Assembly: GCA_000720375.1 (NCBI GenBank)
Contig: JOAA01000015.1
Span: 1-64,000 of the forward strand
Reading direction: 5' to 3'
Source of the DNA: Rhodococcus rhodnii
Lineage (GTDB): Bacteria; Actinomycetota; Actinomycetes; Mycobacteriales; Pseudonocardiaceae
Length of the DNA: 64,000 nt
Shown: piece after piece, positions 41,484-49,933 of the stretch
Layout of the letters: every line of letters starts with the position of its first letter
Position numbering within the stretch: the first letter of the stretch is position 1
The notes under the pieces: model-generated
Told to the model about the DNA's origin: nothing
The model's database searches: none
Seen by the model: only the letters and a program-made list of their open reading frames with translations
Made by a program: the position numbers and the translations under genes

Positions 41484-43271
41484 GTGCGCAGATCAGCCGC
41501 CCTAGTCGCCTTGCTCACCGCAACCACCGTGCTCGTCGGTGGCGCGGAGGCGGGTGCGAGTCACAGCCGGCCCAAGGTGCCGGAGGCGATCGGCTACGGC
41601 GGCGCGGTCGCGAGTATCGACGCTGACGCGACCGCGATCGGCATCTCCGTCCTGCGACGCGGTGGCAACGCGGTGGACGCAGCCGTGGCGACGGCAGCGG
41701 CGTTGGGCGTCACCGACCCGTTCTCCAACGGCATAGGCGGTGGCGGATTCTTCGTGTTCTACGAGGCGAGGACCGGCAAGATCCACACGATCGACGGCCG
41801 CGAGACAACGCCGATGGCGGCGACCGAAACGCTGTTCCAAGAGAACGGCGCGCCGATCCCATTCGCCGAAGGTATGACCAGCGGTTTGAGTGTGGGCGTT
41901 CCCGGCACGCCGCGCACGTGGCAACGCGCGCTGCAGATGTGGGGACGGAAGTCGCTCAAGGACGTGATGAAGCCCGCGGAGCAGCTCGCCCGCAGCGGAT
42001 TCGTCGTGGACCAAACGTTCCGCAACCAAATCGCCAACAACGCGGCCAGGTTCTCCGCGTTCCCGTCGACACGCGATCTGTACCTGCCGGGTGGCCAGCC
42101 ACCGGCGGTGGGCACGAAGTTCCGTAACCCCGATATGGCCAACACCTATCGGGAGCTGGCCGACACGAACCTGAAGTCGCTGTACGGCGGTCAGATCGGC
42201 AAAGACGTCGTCAAGACCGTGCAGCAGCCGCCGAAGGATCCGGCGTCCACTTTGAACGTGCGGCCAGGCAAGATGACCGAGGCCGATCTCGCTCGTTATG
42301 ACGCTCCGCTGCGTGAACCGACCAAGACGTCCTATCGCGGGCTGGACGTTTACGGTATGGCGCCGCCGTCTTCGGGTGGCACGACCGTCGGTGAAGCGCT
42401 GAACATCTTGGAGCCGACGAACCTCAGCAAACTGTCGAAGACGGACTATCTGCACTACTTCCTGGAGTCGACCCGGCTGGCGTTCGCTGACCGCAACCGG
42501 TGGATCGGGGATCCAGCGTTCAGCAACGTGCCCACGCGTGAGTTGCTGTCGCAGCGCTTCGCCGACTCGCGCGCTTGCCTGATCAACCCGACCAAGGCGT
42601 TGACGAGCCCGGTCGCGCCCGGCGACCCGCGTAACCCGCAACCGTGTGCGACCACTGGCCAGGGTGTTGCCGCGGAGATCGGCAGCAAGCACACCACGCA
42701 CCTGACCACTGCGGACGCGTGGGGCAATGTCGTTGCGTACACATTGACCATCGAGTCCGAGGGCGGCAACGGAATCGTCGTGCCGGGGCGCGGCTTCCTG
42801 CTCAACAACGAGTTGACCGACTTCAACTTCGCGCCGTTGTTCCCCGGCGTTCCTGACCCGAACCTGCCTGCCGCGGGCAAGCGGCCGCGTTCGTCGATGG
42901 CGCCGACCATCGTGTTGCGTAACGGGAAGCCGTTCTTCGCCACCGGCTCGCCGGGTGGCGCGTCCATCATCACCACGGTTACTCAGGTGGTCACCGGACG
43001 AGTGGACCGTGGCATGTCGCTCAAGGACGCGATCGCCGCACCGCGCGCCTCGCAGCGCAACTCCGCCGCGGCTCAGGTCGAGAAGGAGTTCCTCGCGCAG
43101 CCTGAGACGGCTGAGCTGATCGTTCGTGGACAGGGCTTCAGCAGCGCGCCGGCCGAAATCGGCGCGGCGACCGGCGTTGAGCGGTTGCCCGACGGTCGGT
43201 GGATCGCTGCGGCCGAAACCGTTCGGCGTGGCGGCGGCTCGGCAGCCGTTGTGATTCCTGTGCGCTGGTAG
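41484..43271 (+). CDS. ggt: Gamma-glutamyltransferase, secreted
   Basis: The protein of 595 residues is made as a single chain that cuts itself. It starts at GTG 41484 (MRRSAALVALLTATTVLVGG), a signal peptide, after GGGAGGTCA. The large subunit carries GGNAVDAAVATAAALGVTDPFSNGIGGGGFF and the Arg in DGRETTP; the nucleophile Thr follows in KHTTHLTTADAWGNVVAYT. GRGFLLNNELTDFNF and RPRSSMAPTIVLRNGKP are typical. It removes gamma-glutamyl groups from glutathione-like compounds or hydrolyses glutamine. A perfect terminator follows at 43292. Confidence 0.94.
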   Translation: MRRSAALVALLTATTVLVGGAEAGASHSRPKVPEAIGYGGAVASIDADATAIGISVLRRGGNAVDAAVATAAALGVTDPFSNGIGGGGFFVFYEARTGKIHTIDGRETTPMAATETLFQENGAPIPFAEGMTSGLSVGVPGTPRTWQRALQMWGRKSLKDVMKPAEQLARSGFVVDQTFRNQIANNAARFSAFPSTRDLYLPGGQPPAVGTKFRNPDMANTYRELADTNLKSLYGGQIGKDVVKTVQQPPKDPASTLNVRPGKMTEADLARYDAPLREPTKTSYRGLDVYGMAPPSSGGTTVGEALNILEPTNLSKLSKTDYLHYFLESTRLAFADRNRWIGDPAFSNVPTRELLSQRFADSRACLINPTKALTSPVAPGDPRNPQPCATTGQGVAAEIGSKHTTHLTTADAWGNVVAYTLTIESEGGNGIVVPGRGFLLNNELTDFNFAPLFPGVPDPNLPAAGKRPRSSMAPTIVLRNGKPFFATGSPGGASIITTVTQVVTGRVDRGMSLKDAIAAPRASQRNSAAAQVEKEFLAQPETAELIVRGQGFSSAPAEIGAATGVERLPDGRWIAAAETVRRGGGSAAVVIPVRW

Positions 43272-43291
43272 GGCGCTGCTCGTTCGTCAAC

Positions 43292-43334
43292 AAGCGGAGC
43301 ACCTCGGTCACATGTCGGGGTGCTCCGCTTTTTT
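43292..43334 (+). terminator. Rho-independent terminator after ggt
   Basis: Arms AAGCGGAGCACC (43292-43303) and GGTGCTCCGCTT (43319-43330) are perfect, with a 15-base loop, and are followed by a run of T. Confidence 0.9.
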
Positions 43335-43398
43335 GGTGTGGACGCGTTGCGCCGGAACCGGTTTCTTGTCGGCGCGGGTTGCGGTCAGGTGACGAAGC

Positions 43399-43437
43399 TT
43401 GGTCTAGACCTTGAGTTGATCATTGGTCTGGACCATT
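43399..43437. promoter_or_regulatory. Two dre/chitinase-type operators before the chitinase
   Basis: TTGGTCTAGACCTT (43399-43412) and ATTGGTCTGGACCATT (43422-43437) form a direct repeat with a 23-bp period, 53-91 bases before the start. Streptomyces chitinase promoters carry such 12-bp direct repeats, and DasR recognises the same TGGTCTAGACCA core. The same core stands between the PTS genes at 2400-2415. Confidence 0.85.
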
Positions 43438-43489
43438 AACTGATGTGTGGTCTTCCTGCCACAACCCTGCCAACTGGAGGAAGAGACCG

Positions 43490-45424
43490 ATGTCAGTCAG
43501 ACAACGGCGATTCGGCATTGTGCTGGTCGCCAGTTCACTCGCGTTATCTGGCTTCTCCGGCACCGCGCAGGCCGCCGCCAATCCCACCGCGACGTTCAGC
43601 AAGGTGTCCGACTGGGGCACCGGGTTCACCGGCCAGGTGGTGGTCCGGGCCGGTGACTCGACCGCGCTCAACGGCTGGACCGTGAAGTTCGATCTGCCCG
43701 CGGGCACCAGCATCGGCTCGACGTGGGAAGCGAACATGACCCGCGTCGGCGACAGCTACACGTTCGTCAACCGGTCGTACAACGGAAGCGTGGCCGCTGG
43801 CGCCACGACGACCTTCGGGTTCAACGGCGCCGGCCCCGGCGCGCCGGTGAACTGCACGATCAACGGCAACCCGTGTGATGGATCGTCGGGGGAGCCGGAC
43901 ACCCAAGCGCCGACAGTCCCGACGGGCCTCACCGCGGGCGCCACGTCCAGCAGCACGGTTCCGCTGAGCTGGACCGCGTCCACCGACAACGTCGGCGTTA
44001 TCGGATACGATATTTTCCAAGGTTCTTCGACGACGCCAGTCGGCACCGCTTCGTCAACGTCGTTCGCCGTCGGTGGTTTGCAACCGTCGACGACGTACAG
44101 CTTCCGAGTACGCGCTCGCGACCGAGCAGGCAACGTTTCCGCGCTCAGCGCGCCGGTGTCCGCGACCACAAAGGAGACCGGCAACCCCGGGCCGGGTGGG
44201 AAACGCAAGGTCGGTTACTTCACCCAATGGAGCGTCTACGACCGCGCGTACTACATCAAGAACCTGGACACGTCCGGGTCGGCGGCGAAACTGACGCACA
44301 TCAACTACGCGTTCGGCAACATCGATTCGGCCGGCCGTTGCTTCCAGGCGAACCAACTGGGCCAGGGCGACGCGTGGGCTGACTACCAGCGGCGGTTCAC
44401 CGCGGACCTGACCGTCAACGGGCAAGCGGACGTCTACAACCAGCCGCTCGCCGGAAACCTCAACCAGATCAAGCAGTTGAAGGCCAAGTACCCGCACCTG
44501 AAGGTCAACCTGTCGCTGGGCGGCTGGACCTGGTCGAAGTACTTCTCCAACGCGGCGTTGACCGCTTCTTCGCGGCAGGCGCACGTGTCTTCGTGCCTGG
44601 ACATGTGGATCAAGGGCAACCTGCCGCAACTCGGCGGCGAGCCGCAAGGCGGAGCCGGCTCGGCGGCGGGCGTGTTCGACGGCATCGACCTCGACTGGGA
44701 ATGGCCGGGCAGCGAGGGCAACGTCGGAAACGTCGTGCGTCCGGAGGACAAGCAGAACTTCACCTCGCTGGTTCAGGAGTGGCGGCGCCAGCTTGACGCG
44801 TACGGCGCGACGACCGGCAAGCACTACGAACTGACCGCGTTCCTGCCCGCCGATCCCGACAAGGTGACCGCGGGCTTCGAGGTGAGCCAGATCTTCAACT
44901 CGCTCGACTTCGCCACCCTGCAGGGTTACGACCTGCACGGCGGTTGGGAGACGGTGACCAACAACCAGTCCGCGCTGCGACTTCCGGCGGGCGACCCCGG
45001 ACCGAAGCCGTACAGCGTCGAGATCGCGGCGAACGCGTGGACGAGCCGAGGAGCGCCCGCCAACCGGCTTGTGCTCGGTGTGCCGTTCTACAGTCGCGGA
45101 TGGACTGGCGTGCCCAACGTCAACAACGGCCTGCACCAGACGGCGACCGGCCCGGCGCCAGGTCGCTATGAAGCGGGCATCAACGACTACAAGCTGATCA
45201 AACCGTTGGTCGGTAGCGGTTACCAGGTGTACCGGGATGCCGCCGCGGGACATGCGTGGCTGTTCAACGGCAGCACGTTCTGGACGTTCGACGACCCGAC
45301 CGAGATCGCCAGGAAGACCGCCTGGATCACCAGCAACGGGCTGGGCGGAGCGATGATCTGGTCAATGGACGGCGACACGTCCAACGGTGAGTTGATGACC
45401 GCCGTGCACCAAGGCATCGGCTGA
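43490..45424 (+). CDS. Secreted GH18 chitinase with CBM2 and FnIII domains
   Basis: From ATG 43490 (after CTGGAGG) the 644-residue protein has a signal peptide (1-29, ending TAQAAA), a CBM2-type chitin/cellulose-binding domain (30-130), a linker, a fibronectin type III domain (141-228), then the GH18 catalytic domain (238-644). The catalytic motif DGIDLDWEW is at 397-405 with Glu404 as acid, and LSLGGWTWS (342-350) is the second signature. It releases chitooligosaccharides outside the cell. The FnIII stretch VIGYDIFQ is encoded by an AT-rich motif at 43998. Confidence 0.95.
   Translation: MSVRQRRFGIVLVASSLALSGFSGTAQAAANPTATFSKVSDWGTGFTGQVVVRAGDSTALNGWTVKFDLPAGTSIGSTWEANMTRVGDSYTFVNRSYNGSVAAGATTTFGFNGAGPGAPVNCTINGNPCDGSSGEPDTQAPTVPTGLTAGATSSSTVPLSWTASTDNVGVIGYDIFQGSSTTPVGTASSTSFAVGGLQPSTTYSFRVRARDRAGNVSALSAPVSATTKETGNPGPGGKRKVGYFTQWSVYDRAYYIKNLDTSGSAAKLTHINYAFGNIDSAGRCFQANQLGQGDAWADYQRRFTADLTVNGQADVYNQPLAGNLNQIKQLKAKYPHLKVNLSLGGWTWSKYFSNAALTASSRQAHVSSCLDMWIKGNLPQLGGEPQGGAGSAAGVFDGIDLDWEWPGSEGNVGNVVRPEDKQNFTSLVQEWRRQLDAYGATTGKHYELTAFLPADPDKVTAGFEVSQIFNSLDFATLQGYDLHGGWETVTNNQSALRLPAGDPGPKPYSVEIAANAWTSRGAPANRLVLGVPFYSRGWTGVPNVNNGLHQTATGPAPGRYEAGINDYKLIKPLVGSGYQVYRDAAAGHAWLFNGSTFWTFDDPTEIARKTAWITSNGLGGAMIWSMDGDTSNGELMTAVHQGIG
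43998..44018. repeat. Dispersed AT-rich motif copy in the chitinase gene
   Basis: The patch TTATCGGATACGATATTTTC codes for Val-Ile-Gly-Tyr-Asp-Ile-Phe in the FnIII domain. It includes ATCGGATA and TCGGATACGA. Confidence 0.55.
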
Positions 45425-45459
45425 CGGCAGGGACCGCGCACGTTGACCCGCCGGTCGAC

Positions 45460-45650
45460 ATGCGCGGCCGATCTGGCGAAGTGAACGTCAACGGCGGTGT
45501 GACCGCGATCGGCCATCCGCTGGGTGCGAGTGGCGCGCGGCTGATGACCGCACTGGTGTCCGTTCTCGAGCAGACCGGTGGCCGATACGGCCTGCAACCA
45601 TGTGCGAAGCCGGAGGTCTTGCCAACGCCACGATCATCGAGCGGCTCTGA
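45460..45650 (+). pseudogene. Thiolase C-terminal remnant with frameshift
   Basis: The frame reads [20 protein letters not shown] then [20 protein letters not shown], the C-terminal active-site block of acetyl-CoA acetyltransferases ([10 protein letters not shown] with the catalytic His). After GLQ the reading continues in the next frame as [16 protein letters not shown] and stop at 45648-45650, which is the normal thiolase ending. A single missing base (CAACC for CAAACC near 45595-45600) accounts for it. The N-terminal 85% of the gene is absent, so this is a relic of a deletion or rearrangement beside the chitinase. Confidence 0.88.
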
Positions 45651-45689
45651 ATGTTGACGGTGACCGGCTGTCAGCCCTAATGTACGTTC

Positions 45690-45704
45690 TTGTAAACGTT
45701 TTCA
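45690..45704. promoter_or_regulatory. LacI-type operator candidate before the GH28-like gene
   Basis: TTGTAAACGTTTTCA fits the LacI/GalR-family pattern (TGnAAnCGnTTnCA) with arms TGTAAACG and CGTTTTCA around a central CG. It lies 44 bases before the start codon, overlapping the probable promoter. Confidence 0.65.
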
Positions 45705-45747
45705 TTCCGCCGCGAGAGTGACACGTCAAAGAAGACGAGGTGAGCTC

Positions 45748-47211
45748 ATGGCGAGAATCGGCACGTTGATCGTATCTGGACTGATCATCACAGGACTGAC
45801 CATTCCTGTGGCGCAGGCCGCGGCGCCTCCGGTGTTCAACGTCAAGTCGTACGGCGCCGTAGGCAACGGCAGCACCAACGACGACGATGCCATCGATCGG
45901 GCGATCAACGCCGCCAACGCGGCGGGTGGCGGCATCGTGGACTTCCCGGCCGGGCGGTACCGGTCGCGGACCATCCACATGAAGAGCAACGTCACGCTCA
46001 ATCTCAACGCGGGCGCGACTTTGCTCGCCGCGAGAAGTGGCATGGATCGCGCCGAGCCGAACGAGTGGGACGAATACCAGGACTACGGGCACAGCCACTT
46101 CCGTAACGCGCTGATCTTCGGCGAGAACGTCGAGAACGTCGCGTTCACCGGTGCCGGCACGATCGACGGCGACAACAACCTGATCACCGGCGATCCCGAC
46201 CAGGGCCAGGCCGACAAGGCGCTGAGCCTCAAGTACTGCCGCAACCTCCGTTTCCAGGACATCACGTTCCGCCAGGGCGGCCACTTCGCGATCCTGATCA
46301 ACGGCTGCGACGGCGTGCAGATGCACAACACCAAGATCCTCAGCGCGGACGACCGGGACGCGTTCAACATCATCAACACGTCCAATGTGGAGATCGCGAA
46401 CTCCCGGATCGAGGCGAGTGACGACGCCGTCGTGTTCAAGAGCGACTACGCGCTCGGCCGGACCTTCCCGACCGAGAACGCGGTCGTCCGGGACTCGACG
46501 GTCCTGTCGACGGAGAACAACGCACTGCAGTTCGGTTCGGAGACGTGCGGCAACTTCCGCAACATCCAGTTCAAGAACCTCAACGTGACCGGCGCCGGCA
46601 AGGCGGGCATCGGCATGGTGTCGATGGACGGCGCCACGATCGAGAACATCACGTACGACAACATCAAGCTCAACAAGACCGCCTCGGCGATCTTCATGCA
46701 CATCGGCAAACGCTCGCGCTGCCCGGGCAACCCGCCGGCGGGCAAGATCCGCAACATCACGCTGAAGAACATCACCGGCACGAACCTGACCACACCGCGC
46801 GACGTCGCCGGTGACGACGAGTACTCGGCCACGATCACCGGACGCACCGACTCGGCGATCGAGAACGTGACGTTGGAGAACGTGAACTTGAACTTCCCCG
46901 GCGGTCACCCGGCGTCCGACGCCAACCGCGTGCCGCCGGAGAACTCGACCGCGTATCCACCGCGCACGTTCGGCGTCCGCCCGGCGTACGCGTTCTGGGT
47001 ACGACACGCCAAGGGCATCAAGTTCCTCAACAGCACCGTCGAGTTCCAGAAGTCCGACGGTCGGCCCGCGTTCCTTGCCAACGACACGACCGGCGTGGTC
47101 ATCGACGGCGTGACGATGGAACGCAGCACGGGCAGTTGGGACGTGACGTTCCAGAAGTCCAGCGGGCAGCAGGTCGTCAACAGCGGCAACCCGCGCGTCC
47201 GAGTCCAATAA
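45748..47211 (+). CDS. Secreted GH28-like pectin-lyase-fold protein
   Basis: ATG 45748 after ACGAGGTGAG gives a 487-residue protein with a signal peptide (LIVSGLIITGLTIPVAQAAA), then a right-handed beta-helix: FNVKSYGAVGNGSTNDDDAIDRAI is the classic N-terminal pectate-lyase/GH28 start. The region DRDAFNIINTSNVEIANSRIEASDDAVVFKS aligns with GH28 (NTDGxD ... DDAxxxKS), but the GHG motif is not seen; that place reads LQFGSETCGNFRN. It may be an unusual polysaccharide hydrolase or lyase. It has a LacI-type operator upstream and a hairpin terminator downstream. Confidence 0.82.
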   Translation: MARIGTLIVSGLIITGLTIPVAQAAAPPVFNVKSYGAVGNGSTNDDDAIDRAINAANAAGGGIVDFPAGRYRSRTIHMKSNVTLNLNAGATLLAARSGMDRAEPNEWDEYQDYGHSHFRNALIFGENVENVAFTGAGTIDGDNNLITGDPDQGQADKALSLKYCRNLRFQDITFRQGGHFAILINGCDGVQMHNTKILSADDRDAFNIINTSNVEIANSRIEASDDAVVFKSDYALGRTFPTENAVVRDSTVLSTENNALQFGSETCGNFRNIQFKNLNVTGAGKAGIGMVSMDGATIENITYDNIKLNKTASAIFMHIGKRSRCPGNPPAGKIRNITLKNITGTNLTTPRDVAGDDEYSATITGRTDSAIENVTLENVNLNFPGGHPASDANRVPPENSTAYPPRTFGVRPAYAFWVRHAKGIKFLNSTVEFQKSDGRPAFLANDTTGVVIDGVTMERSTGSWDVTFQKSSGQQVVNSGNPRVRVQ

Positions 47212-47226
47212 CCCTGGTGGTATCCA

Positions 47227-47256
47227 TGCGGCGGCCGCGACACAGCGGCCGCCGCA
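47227..47256 (+). terminator. Terminator-like hairpin after the GH28-like gene
   Basis: Perfect 12-bp arms TGCGGCGGCCGC (47227-47238) and GCGGCCGCCGCA (47245-47256) enclose six bases. There is no clear T-run, as is common in high-GC genomes. Confidence 0.65.
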
Positions 47257-47273
47257 CTGCGTTTGGGGGCAAT

Positions 47274-48443
47274 GTGAGCGAGTGGACGGCGATGGCCGGC
47301 ACGTCTTTGTTCGTCGTTCCAGACGAGGAACGGGCGCATGCCCTCGCGGAAGCCTTGGCGCAGTTCGGGTATCCCCGGGTGACGGCTCGTCCGACCCGAC
47401 CGGCGCCGTTGGACCTCGACACGGTCATGGAGCCGACTTGGACGGTCACTGTGCTGGACGAAGGGCCGTATCCGACCGACGCTCTCGGGCACCGCACCTA
47501 CCGAGCGGTCGTTAGGCAAGCCACCGCCCTCGCCCGGCAGTACGGCGGATTCCACCGCGGCGGATCCCAGTTCGGCGTCAGCATGGTGGATCACTTCGAC
47601 CAGGACGCGCCGATCACGCTGATCAATCCCGGACGGCGGCCGCCAGTTCCCGAACTCGTCGAGATCATCGAGCCGCCGGACGCCACCTTGGCGCTCACCC
47701 CGGACGACTGGGAAGAAACCGAGATCGATCTCAGCGGGCTCGACGACGTCGACTGGGCAGCACTTGACCACGCGCACGGCAGTGCGGAGGACATCCCTGA
47801 CTTGATCCGCGGCCTCGCCTACGAGTTCGAGGTGTGGGAGGAGTGGACGGAGATCCACAGCGAACTCTTCGCCGACAACCTCCTGCACCAGGGGACGTGT
47901 TACTCGGCGACCGCGCCCGCGATGCCGTTCATCGCCGAAATGCTGGCGTCTGGTGGCTTGCCCGCGGTCTGCCGGTCGTACCTCTACACGGACTTGGTCC
48001 TGGCCGCAGGCGAGTGGGAGTCCAGCATCGTCGCGCGGATGCGCCTCGGCGGTGGGCCGGTAGCGGCCGCTTGGACTGACGAGGTTTACCAAGCAGTGGG
48101 CGCTTTCGTCCCGGCATTGCTGGCGCGCTGGGATTTCGAACCGCCGGCCAACCGATACTTGCTGGCGTTTCTCGCCGCCCTCTACTCCCGCACCGAAGTC
48201 GCCGACAAGGTGGACGCGATGGCCGATCAGTTTTCGGATACGAAACCTGGTTGCTACCTCCGGCTCGCCGCCGCATTGCTGCGGGGCGCGGACGACGAGG
48301 CGGCCGAGATGTCAGCGGGCATCGCCGCGTGGGAGGACTACGACGACGGGTACATGGACGTTCCCGATGTCGGCGCCGCGATGCAGGGCCGGATCACGCT
48401 GACCAGGGGAGTGCTGACAACTGCTTACGAGGAAAGTTCGTAG
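47274..48443 (+). CDS. Conserved hypothetical protein
   Basis: GTG 47274 gives 389 residues (MSEWTAMAGTSLFVVPDEER). I do not recognise a family. The N-terminal 90 residues look like an alpha/beta domain (ERAHALAEALAQFGYPRVTARP; YRAVVRQATALARQYGG), followed by an acidic linker (TEIDLSGLDDVDWAALDH) and a helical C-terminal part (LLHQGTCYSATAPAMPFIAEML, then LLARWDFEPPANRYLLAFLAAL), which resembles helical repeats of the HEAT type. The residues QFSDTKPG come from an AT-rich motif at 48231. It ends 11 bases before def. Function unknown. Confidence 0.65.
   Translation: MSEWTAMAGTSLFVVPDEERAHALAEALAQFGYPRVTARPTRPAPLDLDTVMEPTWTVTVLDEGPYPTDALGHRTYRAVVRQATALARQYGGFHRGGSQFGVSMVDHFDQDAPITLINPGRRPPVPELVEIIEPPDATLALTPDDWEETEIDLSGLDDVDWAALDHAHGSAEDIPDLIRGLAYEFEVWEEWTEIHSELFADNLLHQGTCYSATAPAMPFIAEMLASGGLPAVCRSYLYTDLVLAAGEWESSIVARMRLGGGPVAAAWTDEVYQAVGAFVPALLARWDFEPPANRYLLAFLAALYSRTEVADKVDAMADQFSDTKPGCYLRLAAALLRGADDEAAEMSAGIAAWEDYDDGYMDVPDVGAAMQGRITLTRGVLTTAYEESS
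48231..48247. repeat. Dispersed AT-rich motif copy in the unknown gene
   Basis: TTTTCGGATACGAAACC is read Phe-Ser-Asp-Thr-Lys-Pro. The reverse complement begins GGTTTCGTATCCGA, identical to the first 14 bases around array unit 4. Confidence 0.65.
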
Positions 48444-48454
48444 AATCGAACGTC

Positions 48455-49000
48455 GTGACCATCCAACCGATCAGGCTCTTCGGTGACCCGGTGCTGCGCA
48501 CGCGCGCGGACGAGGTCGCCGACTTCGACAAGGAGCTCCGCACACTCGTCCAGGACCTGTGGGACACCATGGAGTCGCAGGGCGGTGCCGGGCTCGCCGC
48601 CCCGCAGCTGGGCGTAGGCCTGCGGGTGTTCACGTATCACTGCGACGGCTTCGCCGGGCACATGGTGAACCCGACGTGGAACGCGATCGACGACGAATGC
48701 CAGGACGGCGAGGAAGGCTGCCTGTCCATCCCCGGCTTCACCTGGGAGACGCGGCGGTTGCGCAACATCGTCGCCACCGGATGGAACATGCACGGCGAAC
48801 CGATCGAGATCGAGGGAACCGACCTGCTGGCCCGCTGCATCCAGCACGAGACCGACCACCTGGACGGCGTGCTGTTCCTCGACCGGCTCGACCCGGAGAC
48901 GCGCAAGCAGGCGATGCGTGAGATCCGGCAGGCGTCGTGGTTCAGTGGCTCGATGCCGACCATCAAGCAGGATCCGCACGCGTTGTTCGGAGGCTTCTAG
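48455..49000 (+). CDS. def: Peptide deformylase
   Basis: Def removes the formyl group from new proteins. GTG 48455 gives 181 residues. The three metal-site motifs are GGAGLAAPQLGVG (about 45-57), EEGCLSIPG with the metal-binding Cys, and QHETDHLDG (HExxH form HETDH). Its partner fmt follows 3 bases later. The location after priA, separated by the accessory block, is explained in the findings. Confidence 0.94.
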   Translation: MTIQPIRLFGDPVLRTRADEVADFDKELRTLVQDLWDTMESQGGAGLAAPQLGVGLRVFTYHCDGFAGHMVNPTWNAIDDECQDGEEGCLSIPGFTWETRRLRNIVATGWNMHGEPIEIEGTDLLARCIQHETDHLDGVLFLDRLDPETRKQAMREIRQASWFSGSMPTIKQDPHALFGGF

Positions 49001-49003
49001 AAC

Positions 49004-49933
49004 ATGCGGCTGGTTTTCGCCGGGACGCCGGAGCCCGCGGTGCCGACGCTCCAGGCACTGATCGACTCGCCGCGGCACGAGGTGGTCGCGGTGGTGACCA
49101 GGCCGGACGCGCCCGCTGGCCGAGGCAGGCACGTCGTCCGGTCGCCTGTCGGTGCGTTGGCTGACGAACACGGCATCGAGGTGCTCACACCGCAGCGCGT
49201 CAAAGAACCGGACTTCCTGGCCAAGTTGACCGAGTTGGCGCCGGACTGCTGTCCGGTCGTCGCGTACGGGGCGCTGCTGCCTCAGGTCGCGTTGGACATT
49301 CCCCCGCACGGTTGGGTGAACCTGCACTTCTCGCTGTTGCCCGCGTGGCGTGGCGCCGCGCCGGTGCAGGCCGCGATCAGGGCGGGCGACGAGATCACTG
49401 GTGCGAGCACGTTCCGGATCGTCAAGGAACTGGACGCGGGACCGGTGTTCGGCGTGCTGACCGAGCCGATCCGGCCGCAGGACACCGCGGGCGACCTGCT
49501 CGGCCGGCTCGCGGTGGCCGGTGCCGACCTGATGGTGTCCACGTTGGACGGAATCGAGGACGGCACAATCCGCGCGGTCGAGCAGCAGGAGGTCGACGGC
49601 GTCAGCTACGCCTCCAAGATCACGGTGGACGACGGGCACATCGACGTGACGCAGCCCGCGCTCGCGGTCGATCGTCTGGTACGTGCCGTCACTCCGGATC
49701 CGGGCGCGTGGGCGGAGTTCCGCGGCGAACGCCTCAAGCTCGGGCCGGTGGCGGTCGTCGACGCCGAGGCGCTGCCGCCCGGTGAGGTCAAAGTGGAACG
49801 CAAGCGTGTGCTTGTCGGCACCGCGACGCAGCCCGTGCGGCTGGGCGATGTTCAAGCGCCGGGCAAGAAGAAGATGGCTGCGACCGACTGGGCTCGTGGT
49901 GCCCGGGTCGAGCAAGGAGAACGATTGTCTTGA
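49004..49933 (+). CDS. fmt: Methionyl-tRNA formyltransferase
   Basis: Fmt formylates initiator Met-tRNA. The formyltransferase domain (1-205) has [18 protein letters not shown] at the start, VAYGALLPQ, and the active-site motif [20 protein letters not shown] with Asn, His and Ser. The C-terminal OB-like tRNA-binding domain holds [18 protein letters not shown] and LKLGPVAVV. It is coupled to rsmB by a 4-bp overlap (TTGA). Confidence 0.95.
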   Translation: MRLVFAGTPEPAVPTLQALIDSPRHEVVAVVTRPDAPAGRGRHVVRSPVGALADEHGIEVLTPQRVKEPDFLAKLTELAPDCCPVVAYGALLPQVALDIPPHGWVNLHFSLLPAWRGAAPVQAAIRAGDEITGASTFRIVKELDAGPVFGVLTEPIRPQDTAGDLLGRLAVAGADLMVSTLDGIEDGTIRAVEQQEVDGVSYASKITVDDGHIDVTQPALAVDRLVRAVTPDPGAWAEFRGERLKLGPVAVVDAEALPPGEVKVERKRVLVGTATQPVRLGDVQAPGKKKMAATDWARGARVEQGERLS

